NCBI RefSeq assembly: GCF_003968755.1
Contig: NZ_RYDL01000011.1
Span: 48,684 to 112,683 of the forward strand
Origin: Flavobacterium sp. RSP15
GTDB taxonomy: Bacteria; Bacteroidota; Bacteroidia; Flavobacteriales; Flavobacteriaceae
Length of the DNA: 64,000 bases
Direction: 5' to 3'
Position 1 is the first letter of the stretch, and each line of letters starts with the position of its first letter. Both the position numbers and the translations under genes were made by a program. Shown here in pieces: positions 8,696-18,149 of the stretch. The notes below the pieces were generated by a model. It saw only the letters and a program-made list of their open reading frames with translations, searched no databases and was not told the DNA's origin.

Positions 8696-9190
8696 ATGGA
8701 AAATAAAAAATTTACTGTTACAGATGATTTATTAGCTTCCAAAAGCCAGCGTCTCCTGAATCTACTTATCGATATATTGATTATTTATATTATAGCAATA
8801 AGTATTGTCGCTACCATTAATATAATTGGAGATACAACAAACAGTTATGGGGCATCGAATTGGGTTTCATCATTAAGTTTGATTGAAAATTTATTCTTTG
8901 GACTTATTATTTTGTTTTTTTACTATGTATTTACGGAGATGTACTTTTTCAGAACCTTCGCTAAGTATTTTACCAAAACGATTGTAGTACGAGTTGATGG
9001 TTCCAAACCTAATACCAAAAACTTTATGATACGAGCAGTATCCCGTCTAAATCCGATGGACCCTTTTTCATTTCTTGGTAAGACAGAAAGGGGTTTGCAC
9101 GATACTTTATCAGCAACTTATGTGGTAAAAAAACACGAGTTTGCCGCGAAAATTAAAATGTTTGTTCCATCGGATCAAATTGGAGTATAA
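8696..9190 (+). CDS. RDD family membrane protein
   Basis: Integral membrane protein of 164 aa. Two predicted helices lie at about residues 20-45 and 65-85. The C-terminal motif KTERGLHDTLSATYVV is the conserved tail of RDD proteins. The N-terminal Arg and Asp of the family name are in SQRLLNLLIDILI. RDD proteins are of uncertain function; some are linked to ion antiport. The gene stands alone between the nrdA repeats and a glutamine amidotransferase. Confidence 0.85.
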   Translation: MENKKFTVTDDLLASKSQRLLNLLIDILIIYIIAISIVATINIIGDTTNSYGASNWVSSLSLIENLFFGLIILFFYYVFTEMYFFRTFAKYFTKTIVVRVDGSKPNTKNFMIRAVSRLNPMDPFSFLGKTERGLHDTLSATYVVKKHEFAAKIKMFVPSDQIGV

Positions 9191-9244
9191 TTCTAGTTCT
9201 GAAAGTAATGATTCATTAGTTTTGTAGAATCTGGACGAGACAGT

Positions 9245-9940
9245 ATGAGTAAAAAATTAAATATCCATTGCTTACAGCACGTTCCTTTTGAAGGTCTGGG
9301 TTGTATAGAGAATTGGATTCATGAGCACGGGCATTCCCTTTCATATTCCACATTATACCATAATCCGAAATTTCCAAATCTTGATACGATAGACGCCTTG
9401 ATTATCTTAGGCGGACCCATGAGTATTCATGACGAAGCCAAATTCCCTTGGCTAAAAGACGAAAAAGTATTCATCAAATCCGCAATTGACCGGCGAAAAA
9501 AAATAATTGGAATCTGTTTGGGAGCACAATTAATTTCAAATGTGTTGGGAGGAAATATTACGGACAATGAGCAAAAAGAAATTGGCTGGTTTCCGGTTTC
9601 AATTTTAGATTCAAATGTTGCAATACTTAATGGTTATCCAAAATCATTTTCTGTTTTTCACTGGCATGGAGAAACGTTTTCAATTCCTGAAAATGCTATT
9701 CGCTTAATGGAATCAGAAGCCTGCGCAAATCAAGCTTTTTTATATAATGATCAAGTAGTGGGACTTCAATTCCATTTAGAAGTAACGGATGCCGCTATGA
9801 AAAAAATGGCTTTTCATGAGCAATCAGAATTAGTAAAAGACACTTATGTTCAAACCTATGATGAGATCGTAAGTAATACTACATTTATAAAAGAAAATAA
9901 TCAACTTATGTTTTCGCTTTTAGATAATTTGTTTAAATAG
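9245..9940 (+). CDS. class I glutamine amidotransferase-like protein (GMP-synthase type)
   Basis: Stand-alone 231-aa class I glutamine amidotransferase fold. The nucleophile elbow is IGICLGAQLISNVLGG with the catalytic Cys. The His and Glu of the triad are in GLQFHLEVT. The oxyanion Gly-Gly is in LGGPMSIHD. Members like this are annotated GMP synthase-like but lack the synthetase domain. Possible roles include gamma-glutamyl hydrolysis of a small molecule; the substrate is not clear. It is convergent with metE, sharing a bidirectional terminator. Confidence 0.87.
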   Translation: MSKKLNIHCLQHVPFEGLGCIENWIHEHGHSLSYSTLYHNPKFPNLDTIDALIILGGPMSIHDEAKFPWLKDEKVFIKSAIDRRKKIIGICLGAQLISNVLGGNITDNEQKEIGWFPVSILDSNVAILNGYPKSFSVFHWHGETFSIPENAIRLMESEACANQAFLYNDQVVGLQFHLEVTDAAMKKMAFHEQSELVKDTYVQTYDEIVSNTTFIKENNQLMFSLLDNLFK

Positions 9941-9962
9941 AAGCAGATTCTTTTTTAAAACA

Positions 9963-9993
9963 AAACCTAGTAAATTGCGGATCTACTAGGTTT
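9963..9993. terminator. bidirectional terminator between amidotransferase gene and metE
   Basis: AAACCTAGTA (9963-9972) pairs perfectly with TACTAGGTTT (9984-9993). T's follow on the + strand and A's precede it, so it can serve both convergent genes. Confidence 0.8.
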
Positions 9994-10023
9994 TTATTTT
10001 AGTGCTAACCTGAATTCAGGTTG

Positions 10024-12348
10024 TTAAACGATTGCAATGTTTGCTACAGCAATTCTCATCTTTTGAGCTGCGGCTACCATTTCGATTAAAGCCTTTTTAG
10101 TTTCGTCCCAATGACGGGTTTTTAAACCACAATCTGGATTGACCCAAAGTTGGTCAACAGGAATCACTGCTGAAGCTTTTTCTAATAGCTTCACCATTTC
10201 GGAACTGGCAGGAACACGAGGCGAGTGAATGTCATACACGCCAGGTCCTATTTCGTTTGGATAATTGAAATCGGCGAAAGCATCCAGTAATTCCATTTGC
10301 GAACGCGAGCATTCTATAGTGATCACATCGGCATCCATATCGGCAATATTCTGTATGATGTCATTGAATTCGCTGTAGCACATGTGGGTATGGATTTGGG
10401 TATCATCTTGTACACCACTTGCGGCAATTCTAAACGCTTTTACAGCCCAATCCAAATAGGTTGCCCATTCTTCTTTACGTAAAGGCAATCCTTCTCGAAT
10501 GGCCGGTTCGTCAATTTGAATAATCTTTATTCCTGCCTTTTCTAAGTCGACTACTTCATCTCTAATCGCCAATGCAATTTGGGTACAGGTTTCCGCGCGC
10601 GACTGATCGTTACGGACAAAGGACCACTGCAAAATAGTCACGGGACCGGTTAGCATTCCTTTTACCCATTTTGGCGTAAGCGATTGTGCAAAGGCTGACC
10701 ATTTCACAGTCATTGGGTTTGGACGTGAGACATCGCCATAAATAACTGGAGGTTTCACACAACGGCTGCCGTAACTTTGTACCCAGCCGTTTTTGGTAAA
10801 CGTAAATCCGTCTAATTGCTCTCCAAAATATTCCACCATGTCATTGCGTTCAAATTCTCCGTGAACCAATACGTCAATGCCAGTTTCTTCTTGAAAGCGA
10901 ATCGTTTCTTCGGTTTCTTTTTGGAGTAAATCATCATATTGTTGTGGGCTTAATTCGCCTTTTTTGAACTTTGCTCTCCAGCTGCGGACTTCGGTAGTTT
11001 GTGGAAAAGAACCAATAGTAGTAGTTGGGAATAACGGAAGATTCAACACGTCTATTTGTTTTTTTCTTCTAATTTGAAACGGATTTTCTCTTTGATCATC
11101 ACCAATTGCAATGCTGGCAACCCGATTTTTCACCGCATTATTATGGATTAATTTTGATGTTTTTCTGTTTTCGTTGGCAATAGTATTTTCTTCAAAACGG
11201 ATAGAATTATTGATGTCTATTTCATTCAAAGCAAAATATTTTAGTAAAACGATCTCTTCTGTTTTTTGTTTGGCAAAAGCCAGCCATTGCTTGACCTCAG
11301 GAGTTAGTGTTGCGTTGTTCGTTTCTAAATCTAAATCACATGGCGAGTGAATCAGGGAGCACGATGGTGCAATTAAGATTCTGTTTTCGCCAAGTGCGTC
11401 AGTTGCTTTCTGAATAAGGGCTAACGATTTTTTGAAATCATTTTTCCAAATATTTCTACCATCTACAACACCAAGGGAAAGACTGACAGTATTAGACAAT
11501 TGTCCCGATTCTAAGATGTCATCCAATTGCGAGTGACAACGGACTAAATCCAAATGTAAAGTATGAACAGGTAGCGCAAGAACGGTTTCAAGATTTTCGC
11601 CAAAGCAATCGAAATAGTTTGCCAGAATTAATTTGATTTTAGGGAAACGTTTGTTTATTTCGGAGTAAACATAAGTTATAGCATTTCTTTCTTTGTCAGT
11701 TAGATTCAAAGCCAAAAACGGTTCGTCAAATTGGATCCATTCCACATTTTCATTTTCCAGTTTTTGAAGGATTTCAAAATATACCGGTAGCAATTTATCG
11801 ATAAGTTCTATTCTATGAAAACCTTCTTCTTTTTCTTTTCCAAGAAGTAAATAAGTAACAGGCCCTATAAGTACCGGTTTTGTTGTAATTCCTAAAGCAT
11901 TAGCTTCTTTGAATTCATCTATTATTTTTTCGGAGAATAATTTGAATTCTTGATCTTTTGTGAATTCTGGTACGATGTAATGGTAGTTGGTGTCAAACCA
12001 TTTTGTCATTTCCATGGCGACCACATCTTGTCCTTCTTTCTGCGAACCTCTAGCCATGGCAAAATACAAATCGATATTGGAGTTTGTTTTGGCTAATTCT
12101 TGATAGCGCTTAGGAATAACACCCAAGGTAAGTGATAAGTCCAGTACTTGATCGTAAAACGAAAAGTCATTTGAAGGGATTAAATCGATTCCGAACTCCG
12201 CTTGTAATTGCCAGTTTTCTTTTCGGATAGTAGTACCTACAGCCAAAAGTTCGTCTACTGAAATTTTTCCTGCCCAATACGATTCACAGGCTTTTTTTAA
12301 TTCTCTGTTGCTACCAATTCGCGGGTAGCCAAGATTGTTTGTTAGCAT
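10024..12348 (-). CDS. metE: cobalamin-independent methionine synthase
   Basis: Transfers a methyl group from 5-methyltetrahydrofolate (polyglutamate) to homocysteine without B12. The 774-aa protein has both barrels: an N-terminal half beginning NNLGYPRIGSNRELKKA, and a catalytic C-terminal half with FPTTTIGSFPQT, the Zn ligands in THMCYSEF (His, Cys) and WVNPDCGLKTR (Cys), and QIDEPAIREGLPLR. A cobalamin riboswitch lies 197 nt upstream, so the gene is probably shut off when B12 is present. That implies the genome also has a B12-dependent MetH. Confidence 0.97.
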   Translation of the reverse strand: MLTNNLGYPRIGSNRELKKACESYWAGKISVDELLAVGTTIRKENWQLQAEFGIDLIPSNDFSFYDQVLDLSLTLGVIPKRYQELAKTNSNIDLYFAMARGSQKEGQDVVAMEMTKWFDTNYHYIVPEFTKDQEFKLFSEKIIDEFKEANALGITTKPVLIGPVTYLLLGKEKEEGFHRIELIDKLLPVYFEILQKLENENVEWIQFDEPFLALNLTDKERNAITYVYSEINKRFPKIKLILANYFDCFGENLETVLALPVHTLHLDLVRCHSQLDDILESGQLSNTVSLSLGVVDGRNIWKNDFKKSLALIQKATDALGENRILIAPSCSLIHSPCDLDLETNNATLTPEVKQWLAFAKQKTEEIVLLKYFALNEIDINNSIRFEENTIANENRKTSKLIHNNAVKNRVASIAIGDDQRENPFQIRRKKQIDVLNLPLFPTTTIGSFPQTTEVRSWRAKFKKGELSPQQYDDLLQKETEETIRFQEETGIDVLVHGEFERNDMVEYFGEQLDGFTFTKNGWVQSYGSRCVKPPVIYGDVSRPNPMTVKWSAFAQSLTPKWVKGMLTGPVTILQWSFVRNDQSRAETCTQIALAIRDEVVDLEKAGIKIIQIDEPAIREGLPLRKEEWATYLDWAVKAFRIAASGVQDDTQIHTHMCYSEFNDIIQNIADMDADVITIECSRSQMELLDAFADFNYPNEIGPGVYDIHSPRVPASSEMVKLLEKASAVIPVDQLWVNPDCGLKTRHWDETKKALIEMVAAAQKMRIAVANIAIV

Positions 12349-12457
12349 TTTGTTGCTTTTTAAATGATGAATAAATCAATTAAAAGCTCTTGATGCATTT
12401 CAGAATGCTTGTTAGAGATGAAAAGTAGAAAGGAAAATACGTTGCAAAAGAGAAATG

Positions 12458-12490
12458 CACAATAAAGCATAAAGAGTCATGCTTATTGTG
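12458..12490 (-). promoter_or_regulatory. hairpin in the metE leader, candidate riboswitch expression platform
   Basis: On the minus strand CACAATAAGCAT and ATGCTTTATTGTG pair with a single bulge around GACTCTTT. A U-rich stretch (TTTCTCTTTT) follows. It lies between the cobalamin aptamer and the metE start, as expected for an intrinsic terminator used when ligand is bound. The U-tract is imperfect. Confidence 0.55.
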
Positions 12491-12544
12491 TTCAGAACGC
12501 ACCATACCTGACTGTTGCTTCAAATCGCGAAAGCATTGTCAATT

Positions 12545-12719
12545 CGATAAAAGGCAGGTCTCCTGACTTGTAACATTTTTATCATCCTTCCCATTTGCCA
12601 TTGGCATACAGTGGATCGTATTTCAGATAAAAACTTTTTGTGTTACTTACAGTTGCGCGACAGTTCGTGATTTACACACGATTCCCTATTAATCTACAGT
12701 TAAGTAAAACCCTTATCGG
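12545..12719 (-). ncRNA. cobalamin (B12) riboswitch aptamer
   Basis: Minus-strand sequence has the hallmark elements in order: P1 5' arm CCGATAAGGG, GGGAATCGTGTGTAAATCACG, the CGCGCAACTGTAA core, CCACTGTATGCCAATGGC, ATGGGAAGG, and the B12 box AGTCAGGAGACCTGCC, closing with the P1 3' arm CCTTTTATCG. It precedes metE, so B12 sensing most likely represses the B12-independent enzyme. No B12 uptake gene is in the immediate neighbourhood. Confidence 0.93.
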
Positions 12720-12755
12720 TTGATGAAGAAATAAATTAAGAACTTAAATTAGATG

Positions 12756-12763
12756 CAAAAGTA
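12756..12763 (-). promoter_or_regulatory. candidate -7 element of the metE promoter
   Basis: Minus strand TACTTTTG matches TAnnTTTG and lies about 37 nt upstream of the aptamer's 5' arm. No TTG at the expected -33 distance was found. Confidence 0.5.
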
Positions 12764-12887
12764 ACACTAATCCTTTAAATATTTTTTCGATAGGTTTATT
12801 AATTTGTTATATTTAGGATATTGCACTAATAGGATCCGACACTTTAGATTTTTTATATAAACTAAATCATACCTGACTTTATTTCAC

Positions 12888-12917
12888 TTGTTAATAATTC
12901 TATTTCTGCTATCTTTG
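12888..12917 (+). promoter_or_regulatory. promoter of dgt (Bacteroidetes sigma type)
   Basis: TTG at 12888-12890, 19 nt, then TATCTTTG at 12910-12917. Both boxes and spacing match the Bacteroidetes consensus. The ATG is 20 nt downstream. Confidence 0.8.
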
Positions 12918-12937
12918 GAAATAAATTTTAAAAAGGA

Positions 12938-14284
12938 ATGATGCACTGGGAACAACTTTTATCACTAAAACGACAAGGAGACAAAGGCAAAAGATTACGG
13001 ATAGAACAAGATGACACCCGATTGGGTTTTGAGGTGGATTACGACCGTATTATCTTCTCGGCTGCTTTCAGGAGTTTACAAGATAAAACACAAGTTATTC
13101 CGTTGTCAAAAACTGATTTTGTACACACCAGATTGACGCACAGTTTAGAAGTTTCTGTAGTGGGACGTTCATTAGGGCGATTGGTGGGTAAGAAAATCAT
13201 CGAGAAATATCCGCATTTACAAGAAGTGCATGGCTATCACATGAATGATTTTGGGGCTATAGTTGCCGCTGCATCATTGGCTCATGATATTGGGAATCCG
13301 CCTTTTGGGCATTCCGGTGAGAAAGCAATTGGAGAATATTTTTCCATTGGAAAAGGACAACAATACAAAGACCAGCTCACTGCAAAAGAATGGCAGGATT
13401 TAATTGATTTTGAAGGGAATGCGAATGGTTTTTCGGTGCTGACGGCTAGTCGTCCTGGTATTGAAGGCGGACTTCGAATATCCTACGCAACTCTTGGGGC
13501 TTTTATGAAGTATCCTAAAGAAAGTTTACCCAAAAAACCAACCAAAGACATTGCCGACAAAAAATATGGTTTCTTTCAAACGGATAAAGCTTTTTTTCAA
13601 GATGTGGCTTTAGATATGGGATTGATTCCAAATAAAATAGGAAGCGATATTGGTTTTGAAAGACATCCCTTGGCGTATTTAGTCGAAGCGGCAGATGACA
13701 TTTGTTATACCATTATTGATTTTGAAGACGGAATCAATTTAGGATTAGTTTCCGAAGATTTTGCCTTGGAATATTTAATAAAATTGGTGAAAGACAGCAT
13801 TGATACTTCAAAATACAAGACTTTAGAAACCAAAGAAGATAGAATAAGTTATTTGCGCGCTCTGGCAATTGGAAGTTTAATCAATGATGCCGTAAAAGTA
13901 TTTGTCGAAAATGAAGTGCTGATCCTGAATGGCAAATTCCCGTATGCCATAATGGATAAAAGCAAATACAAAGCGCAGATGGGCGATATTATCAAAATAA
14001 GTGTGGATAATATTTACCAAAGTCGGGAAGTCATTGAGAAAGAAATCGTAGGCTACCAGATTATTCAAACCTTGTTGGATAAATTTATAACGGCTTTCAA
14101 TAATAAATTTGATGGAAATGCATCTAATTACGACTCTTTAATTCTGAAAATGTTGCCTGAAAAGCATCATTTGGAAAAAGAAAATTTATACGGAAGATTA
14201 TTACATATTTGTCATTTTATTTCTTTACTGACAGATGGAAATGCGTTATTGTTTTATAAAACAATTACTGCTGTTAAAGATTAA
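12938..14284 (+). CDS. dgt: deoxyguanosinetriphosphate triphosphohydrolase (HD domain)
   Basis: Hydrolyses dGTP (and perhaps other dNTPs) to the nucleoside and triphosphate. The HD-domain metal site is visible: His in RLTHSLEVS (about residue 69), HD in AHDIGNPPFGHSGE (about residue 112), and a later Asp in VEAADDICYTI. Length (448 aa) is normal. Two adjacent ATG codons offer starts at 12938 and 12941; I kept the first. It lies divergent from metE and has its own promoter. Together with nrdAB 5 kb away, it influences dNTP pools. Confidence 0.93.
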   Translation: MMHWEQLLSLKRQGDKGKRLRIEQDDTRLGFEVDYDRIIFSAAFRSLQDKTQVIPLSKTDFVHTRLTHSLEVSVVGRSLGRLVGKKIIEKYPHLQEVHGYHMNDFGAIVAAASLAHDIGNPPFGHSGEKAIGEYFSIGKGQQYKDQLTAKEWQDLIDFEGNANGFSVLTASRPGIEGGLRISYATLGAFMKYPKESLPKKPTKDIADKKYGFFQTDKAFFQDVALDMGLIPNKIGSDIGFERHPLAYLVEAADDICYTIIDFEDGINLGLVSEDFALEYLIKLVKDSIDTSKYKTLETKEDRISYLRALAIGSLINDAVKVFVENEVLILNGKFPYAIMDKSKYKAQMGDIIKISVDNIYQSREVIEKEIVGYQIIQTLLDKFITAFNNKFDGNASNYDSLILKMLPEKHHLEKENLYGRLLHICHFISLLTDGNALLFYKTITAVKD

Positions 14285-14305
14285 CAATTGTCTACTAATC
14301 ATTAA

Positions 14306-14337
14306 TTTGTTATTGTAGATTAAAAAAATTAGATTTG
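14306..14337 (+). promoter_or_regulatory. promoter of the M36 protease gene
   Basis: TTTG at 14306-14309, 20 nt, TAGATTTG at 14330-14337, 37 nt before the ATG. Both Bacteroidetes elements are present. Confidence 0.7.
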
Positions 14338-14374
14338 TTTTCAGATTTTATCATTGATGAATTAATAGATTTTT

Positions 14375-17032
14375 ATGAAAAAAATTATATTTTTTTTAGT
14401 TTTTTTAACGAATTTTTTTGCTTTAGCGCAATCGAATCCTTTAATTATTCAACGTTATTTAAATACTCCGAATGCTAAAATTAATGTTTCGAAAAGCGAT
14501 TTTCAGGATTGGGTAATACAAAGCGATGGTGGAGCGACCAGCTCCGGAATACAAAATTGTTATGTAGTGCAACGTTATAAAGGTATTGAAATCTTTAGGG
14601 CAGTTTCTAATTTTTCAATACAGAATAGTGAAGTTATTGATGTTCAAAAACGAATAGTTGATGGTGTTTCTAAAAAAGTAAATACAACCAAGCCTTCATT
14701 ATCGGCAGTAAATGCTCTGACTAAAGCGTATTCGCTCTTAGGCATGAAAGCCGATGAAATTTTCACTGTTATAGAAAATAAAGAAGCTCATAAATTTAAA
14801 ATAAGCAATGGGTTAGGCATTCATGAGCCAGTCACTGCTAATTTAGTTTTTCATCAATCCAGTAATGGTAAGTTAATTTTGGCGTGGGATTTTACCATTT
14901 ATACACGCACTCATGACCATATTTGGAGCGTGAGAATTGACGCCACCGATGGGGGACTGTTAGAAAAAAATGATTTTGTTATTTCTTGCAGCTTTGATCA
15001 TAATAAAGCAATCACTCATTCCCATGAGTCTTGGGCAAATTCATTTGACTCCAGTTACAAACAAATTTTTTCGGCCTCTCCAATGCAGACAGCAAGTGGT
15101 TCCTACCGAGTGATACCATTCAATTTTGAAAGTCCCAGCCATTCTGCTTTTCAACTTGTTTCGAATCCAGCGAACAGCAATGCATCTCCATTTGGCTGGC
15201 ATGATGTTGATGGTGTGGCGGGACATGAATTTACGATAACCAGAGGAAATAATGTATGGGCTAAAGAGGATTTTGGCAGCACTAATTCAACTTCAGGTTA
15301 TAGCCCTTCAGGTGGAGCATCGCTACTTTTTGATTTTCCCTATGGCGGTACAAATGTACAGGCATCAACCTATATAGACGCGGCAATTACGAACCTTTTT
15401 TATATGAATAATGTCATGCATGATGTTTGGTATCAATATGGTTTTGATGAAGCAAATGGAAATTTTCAAGCGAATAATTACAGTCGTGGCGGAAAAGAGA
15501 CGGATCAAGTTAATGCTGATGCACAAGATGGCTCATTAGTGGTACCCATGAGTTTAAATAATGCTAATTTTTCAACTCCGGTGGATGGGAATAGCGGAAG
15601 AATGCAGATGTTTCTATGGGACCGAGGTCCAGAAATTAAGCCAATTATTGTAAATTCACCATCAAGTATTGCTGGAAGTTATGTAGCAAGACAAAACTCC
15701 TTTAACCCAGGACGTGTTGATTTGCCTGTCGCTCCCAATTTCCTGCAATCTGATGTAGTGCTCTACTTAGATAGTACGGGCGGCACCTCCCAAGGGTGTG
15801 TAGCACCTTCTAATGCTGCGGCAATGAGTGGGAAAATTGTCATTTTAAGAAGAGGAAATTGTACGTTTGCAGTAAAAGTAAAAGCGGCCCAAAATGCAGG
15901 GGCTGTTGCTGTAATTGTTGTTAATAATGTTACTGGAGATTTAATTATGTCAGGAGCTGATGAATCAATTACCATACCTGCCATAAGTGTTACTCAGTTC
16001 ATTGGGGAGAATATTATAACCCAGATGCAGACTCAAACCGTGAATATAAAAATTCAATTAGAGGCTTCTTCTTTCATAAATTCAGATGGTGATTTCGATA
16101 ATGGGATTATTGCACACGAATATGGTCATGGAATTTCTACTCGTCTGGCCGGTGGGAGCAATAACTCCAGTTGTTTGAATAATACGGATCAAATGGGAGA
16201 AGGCTGGTCTGATTGGTTTGCATTAATGATGCAAATTAAACCGGGTGATGTTAGTGGAGCAAGAAGAGGAATAGGGACTTTTGTTTCTTCACAAGCCACA
16301 GACGGCAGGGGAATACGAGATTTTCAGTATTCTACGGACAGAACGATTAATCCAATGACATACGCCAGTACCAATAATTATCAGTTTATTGACGCAGATA
16401 ATGTATCAAAAACCTCCGTACACGGGGTAGGTTCCGTTTGGGCTACGATGCTGTGGGATTTAACGTGGGCTTATGTCAGTAAATATGGTTTTGATAATAA
16501 TAAATATACAGGATCAGGCGGGAATAATAGAATTATGCGAATTGTATTAGATGGAATCAAATTACAAGCTTGCAGTCCTACTTTTGTGGATGCAAGAAAT
16601 GCTATTATAGCCGCAGATCAGGCAATAACAGGCGGTAAGGATTACTGCTTAATTTGGGAAGTTTTTGCTGCCAGAGGTCTTGGGGTTAATGCATCTGCCG
16701 GAGATAGAAATATAGGCAATGATCAATCGGAGGATTTTACAAGACCCGCATCAGGACCAAATTGCGCCTTAGCGGTAGACAACTTTGAGAGTGATGTGAT
16801 GCGTGTATTTCCAAACCCATCCAAAGGGCCAATAACAATTAAAATTGATCAATACTCAGGGAGGGTAAATATCCAAGTAATAGATCTTAACGGACGAGTG
16901 GTTTATGATGTTAAAAACCAAGAATTCAGTAGAGCAAAATCAATTGATTTAAGTGCATTGGCAACCGGGATTTATATATTGGATATAAAAGGGGAAAATT
17001 TACATTACGTTGAAAAAATAATTAAAAAATGA
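14375..17032 (+). CDS. secreted M36 (fungalysin-type) zinc metalloprotease with T9SS signal
   Basis: Extracellular protease of 885 aa. Order: signal peptide (MKKIIFFLVFLTNFFALAQ), inhibitory FTP/PepSY-type propeptide (to about residue 200), catalytic domain, an inserted PA domain (about 450-560, with GKIVILRRGNCTFAVKVKAAQ), and the zinc motif HEYGH near residue 580 with Glu ligand candidates in NTDQMGEGWSDWFALMM. The C-terminus (about 810-885) is a type A T9SS sorting domain (VFPNPSKGPITI ... GIYILDIKG). Such proteins are exported by the gliding-linked type IX system and anchored or released. A promoter is visible upstream. Confidence 0.94.
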   Translation: MKKIIFFLVFLTNFFALAQSNPLIIQRYLNTPNAKINVSKSDFQDWVIQSDGGATSSGIQNCYVVQRYKGIEIFRAVSNFSIQNSEVIDVQKRIVDGVSKKVNTTKPSLSAVNALTKAYSLLGMKADEIFTVIENKEAHKFKISNGLGIHEPVTANLVFHQSSNGKLILAWDFTIYTRTHDHIWSVRIDATDGGLLEKNDFVISCSFDHNKAITHSHESWANSFDSSYKQIFSASPMQTASGSYRVIPFNFESPSHSAFQLVSNPANSNASPFGWHDVDGVAGHEFTITRGNNVWAKEDFGSTNSTSGYSPSGGASLLFDFPYGGTNVQASTYIDAAITNLFYMNNVMHDVWYQYGFDEANGNFQANNYSRGGKETDQVNADAQDGSLVVPMSLNNANFSTPVDGNSGRMQMFLWDRGPEIKPIIVNSPSSIAGSYVARQNSFNPGRVDLPVAPNFLQSDVVLYLDSTGGTSQGCVAPSNAAAMSGKIVILRRGNCTFAVKVKAAQNAGAVAVIVVNNVTGDLIMSGADESITIPAISVTQFIGENIITQMQTQTVNIKIQLEASSFINSDGDFDNGIIAHEYGHGISTRLAGGSNNSSCLNNTDQMGEGWSDWFALMMQIKPGDVSGARRGIGTFVSSQATDGRGIRDFQYSTDRTINPMTYASTNNYQFIDADNVSKTSVHGVGSVWATMLWDLTWAYVSKYGFDNNKYTGSGGNNRIMRIVLDGIKLQACSPTFVDARNAIIAADQAITGGKDYCLIWEVFAARGLGVNASAGDRNIGNDQSEDFTRPASGPNCALAVDNFESDVMRVFPNPSKGPITIKIDQYSGRVNIQVIDLNGRVVYDVKNQEFSRAKSIDLSALATGIYILDIKGENLHYVEKIIKK

Positions 17033-17051
17033 TCGTACAAATTTTAAAGCC

Positions 17052-17077
17052 CTGAAAAAATTTTTCAGAATTTTTTT
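17052..17077 (+). terminator. terminator of the M36 protease gene
   Basis: CTGAAAAA and TTTTTCAG pair around one A, followed by AA and seven T's. The T-run overlaps the stop codon of the convergent DUF3078 gene. Confidence 0.65.
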
Positions 17078-18110
17078 AGAACAAATATTGTATTCCAACA
17101 CCTATAGCTTGCCGTACTTGTACTTTTGGGCCTTCAGTGACTTGAATTCCCGCTATTTCTCTTTTTGATTTAATGTCATCATCATAAATAATATGTGCGC
17201 CAATATTCGCTTTTACGTACTGGTTTACCACTAATTCAAATTGGAGGTCGTAATCGATATCTATGTTGCCAAAATGATTCACATAATCAGAATATAAACT
17301 GAGGCGATTTTCTAAATGAATATTTTTAAAAATTTCTTTTTTCAGATGCCCCGTAAATAAAAATCCGAGCTCTGTTCTGGATTTTTCTCCTTTTTCGATC
17401 AAATTTCCGTTCAGATCGTAAATGGCTTTAGTGACACCAAAAGCACCTTGATTCGCTAATCTTTGATCTAAAACCAAGGTTGTTTTAAATGTAAATGGGG
17501 AAATATAAAACGTTCTTTTTTTCTCTTTATTTATATTCTCAGCTCCTATTCCCATGAAGGCATAAGCGGGTGCAAAGGGCTTTGATATTGCAGTTTGAGT
17601 ATTTGGATAAGAATAACCATTAGTGAACTGCGTATTGAAATTTAATTTTGCGGAATGGTACCAATTCGAAAGGGTGTCTTTTCGATAACCAAATGTTGAG
17701 TTTAATAAAAAGGCATCATCCGTTTTTCTTACTTCGATGCGGTCTTGTTTGTTTAAACCATATCGGATTAAAAGTTCATTAGTCCAATTGTAATTGCTTC
17801 GGTTGTACGTTCTCAGAAATTTTCCGTTGAACAACCCGGAAACGGAGCTTGTTCCTCCGGGACTCCAGTTGATAAAAGCGACTTCGGATATGTCAAATCC
17901 TAAACTATTTTTTTTTGTCCAATAGGATAAAGGAACATATGGTTTCTTAGTTCGTATATTGACTACTACGGTCAGCGGTCTCTTTACTTTTGTGAGTGTT
18001 GTTACAGGTTCAAGTGCAGTTTTCATACTACTGACTGTTGCTTCTTGGGAAAAACTATTTATAGAAATCAAAAATAAAAAAAGTAAAAATGCAGTAGGGA
18101 GTAATTTCAT
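17076..18110 (-). CDS. DUF3078 domain protein, exported
   Basis: Predicted outer-membrane-associated protein of 344 aa with a signal peptide (KLLPTAFLLFLFLISINSFSQ). The DUF3078 region starts about residue 60 (YWTKKNSLGFDISEVAFINW) and shows alternating, aromatic-rich strands ending in GIGIQ/GVGIQYLF, a terminal Phe typical of beta-barrel proteins. Function unknown. It lies 39 nt downstream of dxs on the same strand, so co-transcription is possible. Confidence 0.82.
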   Translation of the reverse strand: MKLLPTAFLLFLFLISINSFSQEATVSSMKTALEPVTTLTKVKRPLTVVVNIRTKKPYVPLSYWTKKNSLGFDISEVAFINWSPGGTSSVSGLFNGKFLRTYNRSNYNWTNELLIRYGLNKQDRIEVRKTDDAFLLNSTFGYRKDTLSNWYHSAKLNFNTQFTNGYSYPNTQTAISKPFAPAYAFMGIGAENINKEKKRTFYISPFTFKTTLVLDQRLANQGAFGVTKAIYDLNGNLIEKGEKSRTELGFLFTGHLKKEIFKNIHLENRLSLYSDYVNHFGNIDIDYDLQFELVVNQYVKANIGAHIIYDDDIKSKREIAGIQVTEGPKVQVRQAIGVGIQYLF

Positions 18111-18149
18111 TACGGGGGAGATTAAATTTAAACGTGCAAAATAATTATT

